The notes under the pieces: model-generated
Seen by the model: only the letters and a program-made list of their open reading frames with translations
Told to the model about the DNA's origin: nothing
Database searches by the model: none
Made by a program: the position numbers and the translations under genes
Assembly: GCA_033809415.1 (NCBI GenBank)
Contig: JAPXLT010000017.1
Span: 1-31,822 of the forward strand
Length of the DNA stretch: 31,822 nt
Direction of reading: 5' to 3'
Source: JAQVUB01 sp033809415
GTDB lineage: Bacteria > Verrucomicrobiota > Lentisphaeria > Oligosphaerales > Oligosphaeraceae
Part shown: positions 17,201 through 25,480 of the stretch, piece by piece
Layout of the letters: every line of letters starts with the position of its first letter
How positions within the stretch are numbered: the first letter of the stretch is position 1

Positions 17201-18023
17201 TGCTGGCGTCAAAACTGCCCAGCCTCGGGTGTTGATTCCTGTCTTTCCAGGAACCCACTGCGAATTCGAGACGGCTCAAGCTTTCCAGAGGGCAGGCGCC
17301 ATTATCGAGACAGTGCTGCTCCGGAACCTCGAGGTTGAGGATATCGAGGATTCCATCGCTGATATTGTCAAAGGCATCGAACAGGCACAGATCGTTGCCT
17401 TTCCCGGCGGTGCATCCGGCGGTGCTGAACCCGATGGTTCCGCCAAATTCATCACGACAGTTTTTCGCAAGCCGCAGATATCCGAGGCGATGATGCGCTT
17501 GCTTCAGGATCGTGATGGCCTGGTGCTGGGCATCTGCGATGGTTTCCAGGCGCTGATAAAACTGGGCTTGGTTCCCTACGGAGAAATCCGCTCTGCTCTC
17601 GAACCGGATGATCCTACGCTGACCTTTAACAACCTCGGACGCCATGTCGCCACCACCGTGAATACGGTTGTGACCTCGACCATGTCGCCTTGGCTCAAGC
17701 ACGCTACTGTCGGTCAGGTGCATGCAATGCCTGTCTCGCACGGCGAAGGACGCTTCCATGCCAACCAGGAACAGGTACAGCAACTGTTCGCCAACGGGCA
17801 GATCGCTTTCCAGTATGCCGACTTGGATGGACGCCCCGCCAGCTCGATGCCGTGGAATCCCAATGGCTCGGTCTGCGCAGTCGAAGGAATTACCAGCCCC
17901 GACGGACGAGTCCTCGGCAAAATGGGACACAGTGAACGCAGCCTCAATCCCCATATCGCAATTAATATCCCCGGAGATAAAAACCAGGGAATCTTCACCG
18001 CAGGAGTCGAATACTTCGCCTGA
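14295..18023 (+). CDS. purL: Phosphoribosylformylglycinamidine synthase, fused synthetase-glutaminase
   Basis: PurL converts FGAR, ATP and glutamine to FGAM, the fourth step of purine synthesis. At 1242 residues it is the large single-chain type, with synthetase and glutaminase in one protein. It shows the synthetase segments DTYWSDHCRHTTF and FKNETHNHPTEIEPFGGAST. The glutaminase domain starts near residue 976 with VLIPVFPGTHCEFE. The catalytic triad is visible as Cys1081 in LGICDGFQ, His1212 and Glu1214 in GHSERS. Both the length and these motifs resemble the clade found in Firmicutes and Bacteroidetes rather than the E. coli protein. A ribosome site (ggag) lies 7 bases before the ATG. No purine riboswitch is visible in the short leader. 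Confidence 0.96.
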   Translation: MSLVRRVFVEKRPGFDVEARHLLSELRDILGLGSLQELRLFKRYDLSGLEDSEYIAARDSILSEPNCDFVYDEQLPELSATVFAVELLPGQYDQRADSAAQCIQLLTCKERPLVRVATVYAFSGEISSEQLQKIKNHLINPVECREAAPKKPETLQMQAETPPDVAILEDFLQLDKVGLEAMISQLGLAMSYEDLAFCQKYFRDEEKRAPSYTELRVIDTYWSDHCRHTTFHTIIDQVDFPDDPLTAPIRADYQRYLELRDSLGRANRDLSLMDLATIGARELKRQGKLDNLDASEEVNACSIIIDADIDGKVEPWLIMFKNETHNHPTEIEPFGGASTCLGGAIRDPLSGRSYAYQAMRITGAGNPHTPIDETLPGKLPQRQITRAAAAGYSSYGNQIGLSAGKVQEYYHPGFVAKRMELGAIVAAAPQSNVRRAQPEPGDMILLIGGRTGRDGCGGATGSSKAHTDESLQTCGAEVQKGNPLIERNIQRLFRQAEFARLVKRCNDFGAGGVCVAIGELAAGLAVDLDAVPCKYEGLDGTELAISESQERMAAVISPADLPAALQMARAENLEATVVARVSSEPRLRMHWRGKTIVDLARSFLDTNGVRQHATAKVNLPERAANPFLDRDISDLKEAWLSNLADLNVCSQKGLSERFDATVGAATVLSPWGGKKRLTPNEVMAAKLPVDGQTNTCTLMSHGYDPQLSSWSPYHGALYAVVEANAKIAAAGGDVRQVRMSFQEYFERLGDEPARWGKPLAALLGGLRGQLEFGTASIGGKDSMSGSFNDLSVPPTLVAFAVTAAQADKVISPEFKGSGHAVGILPVKRDASFLPDFAQLRNQYQQLREWIEDGEVLAAHTVGYGGIAATLSKMCFGNWLGVAIDSDWRPEELFRPEYGAIIIESEEPLPGVLPLGATSAAPLIICNSMILELQEAVDAWQKTLENIFPTTLPISSQVSWHPCNKKRKVHAGVKTAQPRVLIPVFPGTHCEFETAQAFQRAGAIIETVLLRNLEVEDIEDSIADIVKGIEQAQIVAFPGGASGGAEPDGSAKFITTVFRKPQISEAMMRLLQDRDGLVLGICDGFQALIKLGLVPYGEIRSALEPDDPTLTFNNLGRHVATTVNTVVTSTMSPWLKHATVGQVHAMPVSHGEGRFHANQEQVQQLFANGQIAFQYADLDGRPASSMPWNPNGSVCAVEGITSPDGRVLGKMGHSERSLNPHIAINIPGDKNQGIFTAGVEYFA

Positions 18024-18324
18024 TACCGCCCACAACCTATTTTTTAACAACGAAATACACGAAAAGGCGCGAAATTTTTTATAGGGGTTGTTGCTACGAT
18101 GGATAAGCCTGCTCTGGCGAAATTCCTGTGTGCCAAGGTCGGCTTTACGTAATTGTGTCGGAGGCGATATGGAGCGCCGGCGGCTCGCCGGCATGAAGCC
18201 GGCTTCCCTCTTCCACCACCGAAGACTCAAAAAAGATTCTCAAAAAAGGGAAAGAGCTTCAGGGTCAGAAACTTGCGCATCTTTTTTTGAAAATCTTTCA
18301 CAAATCTTCAGGAGCGGTGGAGTC
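18024..18324. repeat. Mosaic repeat between purL and the GH36 gene
   Basis: The gap starts with 'cccacaacctattttttaac', then a cgaaatacacgaaaaggcgc module and aaattttttataggggttgt (about 18030-18092), all of which recur elsewhere. A GC-rich block at 18171-18203 holds three copies of gccggc (18176-18181, 18187-18192, 18198-18203) that can pair in different ways. From about 18278, 'gaaaatctttcacaaa' matches the module at 5456-5471. No gene is seen. Confidence 0.65.
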
Positions 18325-18349
18325 ATACCGTTCTTGTCACGGTGTTTTT
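18325..18349 (+). terminator. Weak terminator-like hairpin
   Basis: A 6-bp stem with one G-T pair, ataccg (18325-18330) with cggtgt (18340-18345), is followed by four T. It could stop plus-strand readthrough before the convergent GH36 gene. The stem is short, so confidence is low. Confidence 0.3.
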
Positions 18350-18374
18350 AGCCAGATGCAACTAGCAATGCACC

Positions 18375-20210
18375 CTATTGCTGCGGTTCGAGCAGGATCA
18401 TTTTTGCGCGCCACTTCCAATGCATGTTCTTCTCGAGGGCGACTGGGAATCCGTCTTTCATCAGTTCGGCGCCGGAGCAGGTCTTCTGTCCGATGCAATA
18501 CATTGCCTTTGGATCAAGCTTGACGGGACGGATGATGCGTTCTGAGACGGCATCGGCTGGATGATAAAAGATTTCGATGATCGCCTCGTGGTCGTGTTCG
18601 AACTCGATGACCTTGAAGCGTTCGCCGTCTTCGAGCCAATGCGTGGCCGCCTGGGCCATGAACTCCCGTTTGCGCTTGAACAGGTCGATATATTTGGCGA
18701 CCAGTTTCCGGCTCTCGACTCCAAGGCTGGCAATATCTCCGGTAAAGCCATACAACCCGCCTGAAAAATTAGCGATCAGGACGGATTCGAGGTCGGCGAA
18801 TTCATATTCCTCCCAGGTAGCTTCGCCAGGTATTACGATCCCTGGGCGTTTCCCTTCAAAGAAGGGGAGGCCCTCCTTCCATTCGCAGACTGCCGTCCAG
18901 CGCATGATGCGCCCCGGCAATGCGCGCCGCCAAAGTCCGCGCATCGTACCGAACATCGTCCATGGATTGACATTGTCGCTGGGGAAATGCACGTCGAAAT
19001 GGCGCATGGTCTCGAGGTCGGTGCGGAGTGCGCCGCTGGCGCAATTTTCCAGGATGAAGTCCGGATGGCGTTTCCGGATGCGGTCGATGATGGCATAGAA
19101 AGTGCTTTGATAGTTGTACAGTTCACAGCCGGTTTCATCGGAACCCAGTTCGGCGTTCATGTCGGTTTTCATATACCCCAGGTCATAGGTATTGATCAGC
19201 CGCTCGATCTCACTTTCGAAATAGGCGGCAGCTTCGGGCAGTTCAAGCTTATAACGCATGAAACCGGTCTCCGGAATGAAAACAAACCAGTCCGGATGCT
19301 CTTTCACTATGGCAATGTCAGGATGAATGCGCTCAGGTTCCATCCAGACGCCGAAAGCCAGGCCGGCCTCCCGGACTTTATCGGCGAAGTCCTTCATTTT
19401 CCCCTGGAAGGCAATTTTTGTCTTTTCCTGCCAGTTGCCGATGCACAGGAACCAGCCTGGTATCTCGCCACCGAACCAGCCCGCATCAACTACAAATGCC
19501 TCGCAGCCGACTTCTTTGGCGGCGGCCAGGTCTTCGAGCAGATGCGGCACCTTCAAGTTGTCAAAGCGGTCAAACCAGGTATTGAAGGCCACTGGGAGTT
19601 GCCGACGAGATATTTGCGGATCCTCGAGTAAATAGCGGTGCAGCTCGCCGCTCGATTTTTCAAAATCATCGAAATGGTGAATGAGTATCTCTGGCAGCTT
19701 CCACTGTTCGCCTGGCTGAAGCGGGAAAGCCAGCTCCTCGTCAGACATTCCCAGATCGACAGCCACAGCTGGTTCAGAATTGCTATACACTAATGGCAGA
19801 ATTCGGATTCGCCAGTTGCCGATTGGATAGATATGAAAGTTGATCCCTTCATTGTGGCCAATTTGACGTACTGCACAAAACGGGGTGTTTCCTTCGGTCG
19901 TGCGACCATGAAGATGTCCTAATAGGACGCCTTGGCCGTTCAGCGGAGACCAGCGCCCGTTGTCCTCGTTGCCCCAGCGGTTATATTGCGCAAAAACCTC
20001 CCAGGGCCCCGGTGGCAGCGTCACCCGGACAAAGGCGCGATGGAAGACAAGAGGCGCAGTCGAACAATTGCGCAAAGTAGCTTTTACCCGGCGGAAATTC
20101 CCGTCAGGAATGCTCTCCATGCTGAACTCGAAGGGCCCATTGTTTTCAGCTCCTGACTCGATGCTGTATGTCTTCCCGTTGCAAAACCCGTAAAATGAAA
20201 TTGCATCCAT
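18375..20210 (-). CDS. GH36-family alpha-galactosidase
   Basis: This 611-residue enzyme should release terminal alpha-galactose from oligosaccharides such as melibiose or raffinose, or from galactolipids. The N-terminal part (about 1-195) looks like the beta-sandwich of the family. The catalytic barrel follows, with VDAGWFGG (241-248), FGVWMEPE (286-293) and GYMKTDMN containing the likely nucleophile Asp350. ENCASGALRTD follows, then HFPSDN with the likely acid/base Asp412. Classic GH36 enzymes have KWDMN and CSGGGGR, so this is a divergent branch. There is no signal peptide, so it acts in the cytoplasm. The ribosome site aggag lies about 9 bases before the ATG. No transporter is adjacent. 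Confidence 0.9.
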   Translation of the reverse strand: MDAISFYGFCNGKTYSIESGAENNGPFEFSMESIPDGNFRRVKATLRNCSTAPLVFHRAFVRVTLPPGPWEVFAQYNRWGNEDNGRWSPLNGQGVLLGHLHGRTTEGNTPFCAVRQIGHNEGINFHIYPIGNWRIRILPLVYSNSEPAVAVDLGMSDEELAFPLQPGEQWKLPEILIHHFDDFEKSSGELHRYLLEDPQISRRQLPVAFNTWFDRFDNLKVPHLLEDLAAAKEVGCEAFVVDAGWFGGEIPGWFLCIGNWQEKTKIAFQGKMKDFADKVREAGLAFGVWMEPERIHPDIAIVKEHPDWFVFIPETGFMRYKLELPEAAAYFESEIERLINTYDLGYMKTDMNAELGSDETGCELYNYQSTFYAIIDRIRKRHPDFILENCASGALRTDLETMRHFDVHFPSDNVNPWTMFGTMRGLWRRALPGRIMRWTAVCEWKEGLPFFEGKRPGIVIPGEATWEEYEFADLESVLIANFSGGLYGFTGDIASLGVESRKLVAKYIDLFKRKREFMAQAATHWLEDGERFKVIEFEHDHEAIIEIFYHPADAVSERIIRPVKLDPKAMYCIGQKTCSGAELMKDGFPVALEKNMHWKWRAKMILLEPQQ

Positions 20211-20830
20211 GCGTATTTTCTCCTGTTAATAAATCCTCTGACCAGTGCCGCCTATACTATAATCCCCCTTAACGTGAAGATGCAGTTCTTCAATGATTCG
20301 TTTTATCCGCAGATTACGCAGATTTTTGATGCTAAAACGTCCCCTTGGTGTTCTTGGCGTCTTGGCGGTTCAACGAAGAGAAACAACCGCCAAAAACATC
20401 AGGCAATCGGAGAAAACAACAGATCAGACTACAAAACACGGATAAAATGTGCCCGGATTATCTTTTTGGGCGAGGTGTAATGCCTTTGTAGTACAGGGAT
20501 CAGTGGAACGGGGTGTGTAGTGCGTTGGGAACGGGTGCAGGGGCGCAGGTTTAAAAGTAGTGCAACCGTCCCGGTTGTGATTATTCTGACTGTCGTGGGG
20601 CGGGCTTGTCTTGTCTACACAGTCCATTTGTCCACATTGTCCACCACGTCTGACCCGCACTACGCACGCTGCACTACAGACCCATTATTCCGTATTGCCT
20701 TATTTTGTCTATTGCTATAGTCATACGTTTGTTTTTTGTCAAAAACGGGATAAATTTTAGATATGCCATTTACCGCGATATATTCTGAAGGCATTTCCAA
20801 GGTCGGCTTCCGAAATCAGAGAGGAATTCT
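20211..20830. repeat. 620-base gene-free region with several repeat modules
   Basis: This gap separates two divergent genes. 'ccgcagattacgcagat' (20308-20324) is a short self-similar repeat. A hairpin, ggcggtt (20365-20371) with aaccgcc (near 20386-20392), followed by caatcggag, matches bases 1-55 of the window. About 20515-20690 carries degenerate pieces of the heptamer/9-mer elements: cgggtgcaggggcgcagg, then tgtcc-type 9-mers. It also holds 'tttaaaagtagtgcaaccgt', which recurs near 31610. TTGTCA at 20736 could be a -35 box for the next gene, but its -10 is poor. I see no gene. Confidence 0.6.
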
Positions 20831-21883
20831 ATGCGTTGTCTGTCAATCTGCCTTTTGCTTGCTGCCTTTGCTGCTCATTGCGCTCCGAGCGTTGAACAAA
20901 TTTTCAACGCCGGTATTCTGGCGGATTGCCAACAGGTGGTCTATTGTGAAAATGCAGCGTTGGCTGATAACGCGCTGTTTGCTCCGTGGTTGAAGGAGCA
21001 ATTCGGTGATCCCGCTGACCTGGACAAGCTTCCTACCATTCTGAAAGCTGCGTATGCCATTATTGAAAAAATGCCGATGCGGGATTTTTCAACGGTGAAG
21101 CGGTCGCAATTTTGTGCAGACTGGTCCCTTGCGGTTACTGATCCGAAGCAAGGATGGAAAAACATCAAATATTTGATTGTTTACGAACTCAACGTCCCCT
21201 TTTCACCGGAAGAAGCCAGCACCCTGATTATCGAAGAGGGAAAAGCGCAGAATTTGAAATTCGACAGCACCTTTGATTCAGAGCAGGAGATACTGACCAT
21301 CACCTACCCGAATATGCCGGCCTGTTCCATCGCTTTTTTCCATGGCAACAAAGTGTTGATGATTGGAGAATCCAAAATCTTGCAGACTGCCGCAGCCAAA
21401 GCCCGTAGGCAGATCCCCCCGTATCCGCTGAATCCTGTCTTGCAGGCGGCACGGGCGAAAATCCCCGCCGGAAACCAGTTCTATCTGCTTTTTGCACCAG
21501 ATAACAATATCCGTGCCGCAATGCAGACGCATGCTCCTGATTCACCGCTAGCACCAACCCTGGAAGAGATCATCTGCATGACTCTCACCATGCAGGCCGG
21601 GACAAAGATTACTATGCAGGTAGGGCTTGAATTCTCCTCGCCGCAGTCTGCCAGCATGGGGAAGTCCATGCTACTGGACGGCTTTTTCATGGGCATGGGA
21701 CGGATGTACCTGACCCAGAACGCTGGTCCGGAACTGCCCATGCTGAAGACCATGGGAACCACTCTCGATGGCAATTTTGCGGCTTTCAGCTGTGAGTTGA
21801 CAGGCGAGGATATCAAAATGATTAAACCCCTGGCTCAGCAAATCCTGAAATCCTTCGCTGAACGCGCGGCAGCCCGGCCGTAA
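20831..21883 (+). CDS. Secreted protein of unknown function
   Basis: I do not recognise this 350-residue protein. It starts with a short, typical signal peptide (MRCLSICLLLAAFAAHC, cleavage probably near residue 18), so it is exported. A cysteine at residue 17 is not in a convincing lipobox. The mature part is mixed alpha/beta by eye, with no repeats or further membrane segments. It contains a methionine-rich stretch in its C-terminal third (KSMLLDGFFMGMGRMYL). The ribosome site gagga is well placed before the ATG at 20831. It has repeats on both sides and is probably transcribed alone. A periplasmic or surface role is all that can be inferred. Confidence 0.72.
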   Translation: MRCLSICLLLAAFAAHCAPSVEQIFNAGILADCQQVVYCENAALADNALFAPWLKEQFGDPADLDKLPTILKAAYAIIEKMPMRDFSTVKRSQFCADWSLAVTDPKQGWKNIKYLIVYELNVPFSPEEASTLIIEEGKAQNLKFDSTFDSEQEILTITYPNMPACSIAFFHGNKVLMIGESKILQTAAAKARRQIPPYPLNPVLQAARAKIPAGNQFYLLFAPDNNIRAAMQTHAPDSPLAPTLEEIICMTLTMQAGTKITMQVGLEFSSPQSASMGKSMLLDGFFMGMGRMYLTQNAGPELPMLKTMGTTLDGNFAAFSCELTGEDIKMIKPLAQQILKSFAERAAARP

Positions 21884-21885
21884 AT

Positions 21886-22034
21886 AGGGTGCAGGGTGCA
21901 GGGTGCAGGGGGAGCGTTGTGGGCGTTCGTGTCCTGTCCACAACGTCCGACCTGTCCGACCTGTCTGACTTGTCCGACCTGTCTGGCTTGTCCGACCTGT
22001 CCGACCTGTCCGACGCCTGCCCCCTGCCCCCTGT
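21886..22034. repeat. Heptamer/9-mer element E3 with two complementary arms
   Basis: The element begins 2 bases after a stop codon. A G-rich left arm of gggtgca heptamers (21886-21912) leads into a core (21901-21943) that is identical over 43 bases to 28930-28972. Tandem 9-mers of the form tgtccgacc, with variants, run to about 22016. A C-rich right arm (cgcctgccccctgccccctg, 22015-22034) is complementary to the left arm type. The next start codon is only 36 bases further on. Confidence 0.85.
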
Positions 22035-22070
22035 ACTACAGAAGACTGACGCATTCCCTGAATTTTTGCT

Positions 22071-23912
22071 ATGAACAATACTGAATTAACTGATCTCTTC
22101 AACCGGGAACTTCTTATTTTTGACGGAGCCATGGGCACCGAACTGTACCGTCGGCATATTTTTACCAACCGGTGCTACGATGAACTCTGCCTTTCCGATC
22201 CCCGCCTGGTCATGGAAATCCACCAAGATTACCTGCGGGCCGGGGCAGACGTGCTGACCAGTAACTCCTATGGCGCCAACCGTCTTGCCCTGAAAAAATT
22301 CGGTTTGGCGGACAAGGTTTCGGCAATCAATCAAAAAGCGGTCGCGCTGATGAAGGAGAGCGTCGCCGGGCTGGCTCTGCAACGCCGGATTCTGCTGGCT
22401 GGTTCGATCGGCCCCCTGGGACAGGCCGCGCAGGAAGAATGCACTCTCGAAGAGGCCGCCGATATTCTGGCTGAACAGGCGCACGCCTTGATCGAAGGCG
22501 GCGCCGATTTCCTGATCTTTGAAACATTGCCCGACCGCAAGGCGGCTTTGATTGCCAGCATGACCATGACCCTTCTGCCTGAAGGTACCCCCTTTGTCCT
22601 TTCGCATGCAATTCCCGACGGCGGCGAGATTGCCGAACTGGTGGCACATCGTTTGCAGAAGGAGGAATCCGATTTGCCCGAACCGTTTGCCCTAGGGCTG
22701 AATTGCGGGCTGGGGCCGGCGCGCATGCTCGAGGCGCTCGAAGCGGCGCGCTTGCTGATTTCACTGCCGATCATTGTCCAACCCAATGCCGGTACGCCTC
22801 GTAAAATCGACAATCGTCAACTCTACCTGTGCAGCCCGGAATATTTGAGCACCTATGCGGTACGCTACGTCAACCTCGGTGCGCGTGCGGTAGGCGGTTG
22901 CTGCGGAACGACCCCGGAACACATCCAAGACCTGGCGCGCTCGGTCAAACCTCTTGGCAAATACAAAGCGGACATTCAAGTGAAGCCGGCGGACAGCGGA
23001 AAGGCTGTTCCCTGTCCGGAAAAAAGCCTCGAGAGCAAGTCCGCCCTTGGTGCGAAACTGGCTCGTGGCGAATGGGTGACGACCGTCGAGATCACTCCGC
23101 CCCGGGGGTGGGATACCAGCAAAATCATCGCCAGCGGACAACTTTGCAAGGAGCACGGCGTCGATGCCATCAATATCCCCGATGGTCCCCGCGCCGCGCC
23201 GCGTCTTTCAGCACTAGTTACCGCCTTGAAACTCCAGGAATTGACCGGGGTCGAGACGGTGCTGCATGTGTGCTGCCGAGACCGCAACTTTCTTGCCTTG
23301 CAGGCAGATCTGCTTGGCTGCGCCGCATACGGTTTGCATAATTTCATGTTCATCACCGGCGATCCCCCAAAATTGGGCGGCTATGGCTTTGCTTCCGGTG
23401 TGTTCGATACGGATGCGATTGGCCTGGTCAGCTTGCAGAAACACCTTAATCAGGGCATTGATCTTGGCGGACAGGCTATCCAACCGCCAACTGCTGCCGT
23501 CATCGGAGTCGGCGCAGACCCTAACGCCATCGATTTCAAACGCGAAATCGACCGGCTTTACCGCAAAGTCGAGGCCGGCGCCGAATTTGTCACTACACAG
23601 CCGGTGTTTGATCCGGCAGCGTTGGAACGCTTCATCAAAGCCATTGAATCGCTGAAGGTTCCGGTAATTGCCGGCATCTGGCCGCTGGCCAGTCTGCGCA
23701 ATGCCCTCTTCATGAAAAACGAGGTTCCTGGGGTTGTTGTGCCCGATCATATTATTCAGCGTATTGAAAAAGTTGAAACGCGCGAAGAGCAACTCGCCAC
23801 CGGCATTCAGATCGCCCGCGAAGCCATAGCACAGATACGGGAAATGGTAGCCGGAGTTCAGGTCAGCGCCCCCCTGGGTAATGTCCAGGCGGCTCTCGAT
23901 GTTATTGCCTGA
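22071..23912 (+). CDS. Bifunctional homocysteine S-methyltransferase / methylenetetrahydrofolate reductase
   Basis: This 613-residue fusion joins two enzymes of one-carbon metabolism, as in the B. subtilis YitJ type. Residues about 1-295 form the homocysteine methyltransferase barrel. It starts with LLIFDGAMGTELYRR, and the zinc ligands are Cys212 (LNCG) and Cys277-Cys278 (GGCCG). Residues about 325-600 form the flavin-dependent reductase, with VTTVEITPPRGWD at the start and FMFITGDPP in the core. It should make 5-methyl-THF and methionine in the cytoplasm. No ribosome site is visible before the ATG, and the repeat element E3 ends 36 bases upstream, leaving little room for a normal promoter. 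The GH4 gene follows after 82 bases. Confidence 0.94.
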   Translation: MNNTELTDLFNRELLIFDGAMGTELYRRHIFTNRCYDELCLSDPRLVMEIHQDYLRAGADVLTSNSYGANRLALKKFGLADKVSAINQKAVALMKESVAGLALQRRILLAGSIGPLGQAAQEECTLEEAADILAEQAHALIEGGADFLIFETLPDRKAALIASMTMTLLPEGTPFVLSHAIPDGGEIAELVAHRLQKEESDLPEPFALGLNCGLGPARMLEALEAARLLISLPIIVQPNAGTPRKIDNRQLYLCSPEYLSTYAVRYVNLGARAVGGCCGTTPEHIQDLARSVKPLGKYKADIQVKPADSGKAVPCPEKSLESKSALGAKLARGEWVTTVEITPPRGWDTSKIIASGQLCKEHGVDAINIPDGPRAAPRLSALVTALKLQELTGVETVLHVCCRDRNFLALQADLLGCAAYGLHNFMFITGDPPKLGGYGFASGVFDTDAIGLVSLQKHLNQGIDLGGQAIQPPTAAVIGVGADPNAIDFKREIDRLYRKVEAGAEFVTTQPVFDPAALERFIKAIESLKVPVIAGIWPLASLRNALFMKNEVPGVVVPDHIIQRIEKVETREEQLATGIQIAREAIAQIREMVAGVQVSAPLGNVQAALDVIA

Positions 23913-23919
23913 AAACAGT

Positions 23920-23957
23920 ATTTTTAACAACGAAAAGACACAAAAGGACACGAAAAT
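23920..23957. repeat. Short 'tttttaacaacgaaaagaca' module
   Basis: One copy of the short repeat occupies the gap between the methyltransferase/reductase gene and the GH4 gene. It reads aacaacgaaaagacacaaaa and ends in cacgaaaat. It matches modules at 5184-5203, 18041-18065 and 31212-31237. Confidence 0.75.
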
Positions 23958-23994
23958 AGTCAACCGTCAATGGTTTGATTAAGGGGAAAACGCC

Positions 23995-25476
23995 ATGAAA
24001 GTCACATTTATCGGTGGCGGCTCGTTGAGATTGTTGCCAATCCTGCGAGGGATTTTTTCGGAGGTGCCGGAATTTTTCCGCAATGGAGAGGTGCGTCTGA
24101 TGGACCTGTCGCTCGAGCGCGCCGAGGCAGTCGGGAAAATGATTCTGGCCTGTCCGGAATATAACAATGTCAACTGCCAAGTCATTTGGACCGATGATCT
24201 TGACAGTTCGCTGAAGGATATTGACGTGCTCTATCTCACGATGGCGGCGTGCAGCGAGCCGTCAACCATGCAGTCAAAAATCGTTGGCGACCGTTACGGA
24301 TATTACGCCAGTGACAACCTAAGTGTGCAAGGCGCTTTTCTCTCTTTACGCTTGGGCAGGACAATATATGATATTGCCAGAAAACTGGAAAAGCATTCTC
24401 CGGATGCCTTGATGCTGATATTTCCCAATCCGGTGGCTGTTTATTCCCATCTGGTAAACACCCATACAAAAATCAAAGCTCTCGGTATTTGCGGTGGCTT
24501 CAACAATCACCGCTACGATCTGACCAGGCTGTGCGGCAAAGACGCTTATGATCCGGCTTGGAATGTGGTCGCCGCAGGGATAAACCATCTGTCATATATT
24601 CTCCGCGGGGAAAAAAACGGCAGGGACCTTTATACGGAAATACTGCCGCAACATCTTACTGATGGCTGGAAGCCGGTCAAAATAAACCATCCATCTGAAA
24701 AAGTCCGTACCAACATAACCAATGCCCTGATCATGCTGGCAACAATGTTCCGGAATGGCAATAAAATAGTCTTCTCAACCGAAGGTGACGGGCTGGCGCA
24801 TATTTTCAGGGATTTTACACTTCAAGTGCAGAAACAAAATCTTGCTGGCGTAAAAAATTTTGATCCGCTGGCATCTGGCGATCAATGGCGTAGCGATATC
24901 GCTGAAAAATTCCGGAAGTTTATCGAGTTTTCAAAGCAACCATCAAAAGTCGATTGGAGCGGAGCTGATCCGCTGTTTGCCATAAATAAAACCGATATAA
25001 CCATCCGGATATTCCAGGCGTTGGGCGGATACAGTGAGATGCGCATTGTCGCTTCCCGTCCCAACGGCAATGCTGTTTACGGCTTTGGCAGTGAGATGCC
25101 GCTCGAGTACACGATGGATATCAACGGGAAAAACATTACTCCTGTAGCAAATCAATACATACCAGAACCATTTTATGGTTTGACCGCTTCTTTGTCGGAA
25201 TTTCAAAGGCTGCAATCCGAAGCGATCGCCGCATGGTCGCCTGAAATCTTCGCACAGGCACTCGAGGCGTACCCGGTGCATCAGTTTGAAGATATACGCA
25301 AGGAATTCTTCTGTGAAATGTTTGATATTTTCTCCGACATTGATCCGGTGATGCTTACTGCAAAAAACTATTTTAAAACTCCCGCGAGAAGCATTCTGAA
25401 CTTTGATTTCAAGGCGAAAACATGCGGTAAATCACGACAGGAGGATTGTCACATGGCTTCAAAAACGGTGACGTAA
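23995..25476 (+). CDS. Glycoside hydrolase family 4 protein (NAD- and metal-dependent)
   Basis: GH4 enzymes cleave glycosides by a transient oxidation that needs NAD and usually manganese. The 493-residue protein shows the N-terminal NAD-binding turn FIGGGS (5-10), then FPNPVAVY (143-150). The metal-site cysteine is Cys166 and the second ligand is His198 in AGINHLSY. The usual family motif after the cysteine (CHS, CHG, CHN or CN-P) is here CGGF. This protein therefore belongs to an atypical branch, and its sugar cannot be predicted. The ribosome site aagggg lies close before the ATG. No signal peptide is present, so it acts in the cytoplasm. It lies 436 bases before the GH109-like gene. Confidence 0.88.
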   Translation: MKVTFIGGGSLRLLPILRGIFSEVPEFFRNGEVRLMDLSLERAEAVGKMILACPEYNNVNCQVIWTDDLDSSLKDIDVLYLTMAACSEPSTMQSKIVGDRYGYYASDNLSVQGAFLSLRLGRTIYDIARKLEKHSPDALMLIFPNPVAVYSHLVNTHTKIKALGICGGFNNHRYDLTRLCGKDAYDPAWNVVAAGINHLSYILRGEKNGRDLYTEILPQHLTDGWKPVKINHPSEKVRTNITNALIMLATMFRNGNKIVFSTEGDGLAHIFRDFTLQVQKQNLAGVKNFDPLASGDQWRSDIAEKFRKFIEFSKQPSKVDWSGADPLFAINKTDITIRIFQALGGYSEMRIVASRPNGNAVYGFGSEMPLEYTMDINGKNITPVANQYIPEPFYGLTASLSEFQRLQSEAIAAWSPEIFAQALEAYPVHQFEDIRKEFFCEMFDIFSDIDPVMLTAKNYFKTPARSILNFDFKAKTCGKSRQEDCHMASKTVT

Positions 25477-25480
25477 GAGG

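Noticed and set aside
17154..18230. Long antisense frame (358 codons) opposite the 3' end of purL
   Set aside because: Same reason: purL covers it with clear catalytic motifs, and the predicted protein resembles nothing.
22035..22070. SAM riboswitch (S-box) before the homocysteine methyltransferase gene
   Set aside because: Only 36 non-repeat bases separate the repeat element from the start codon, which is too short, and the core motifs are absent.
21889..22074. Small proteins of Leu-Ser-Asp-like repeats encoded by the 9-mer arrays
   Set aside because: The frames exist only because the repeats have a 3n period. They have no ribosome site and similar frames open in all phases, so they are not annotated as genes.
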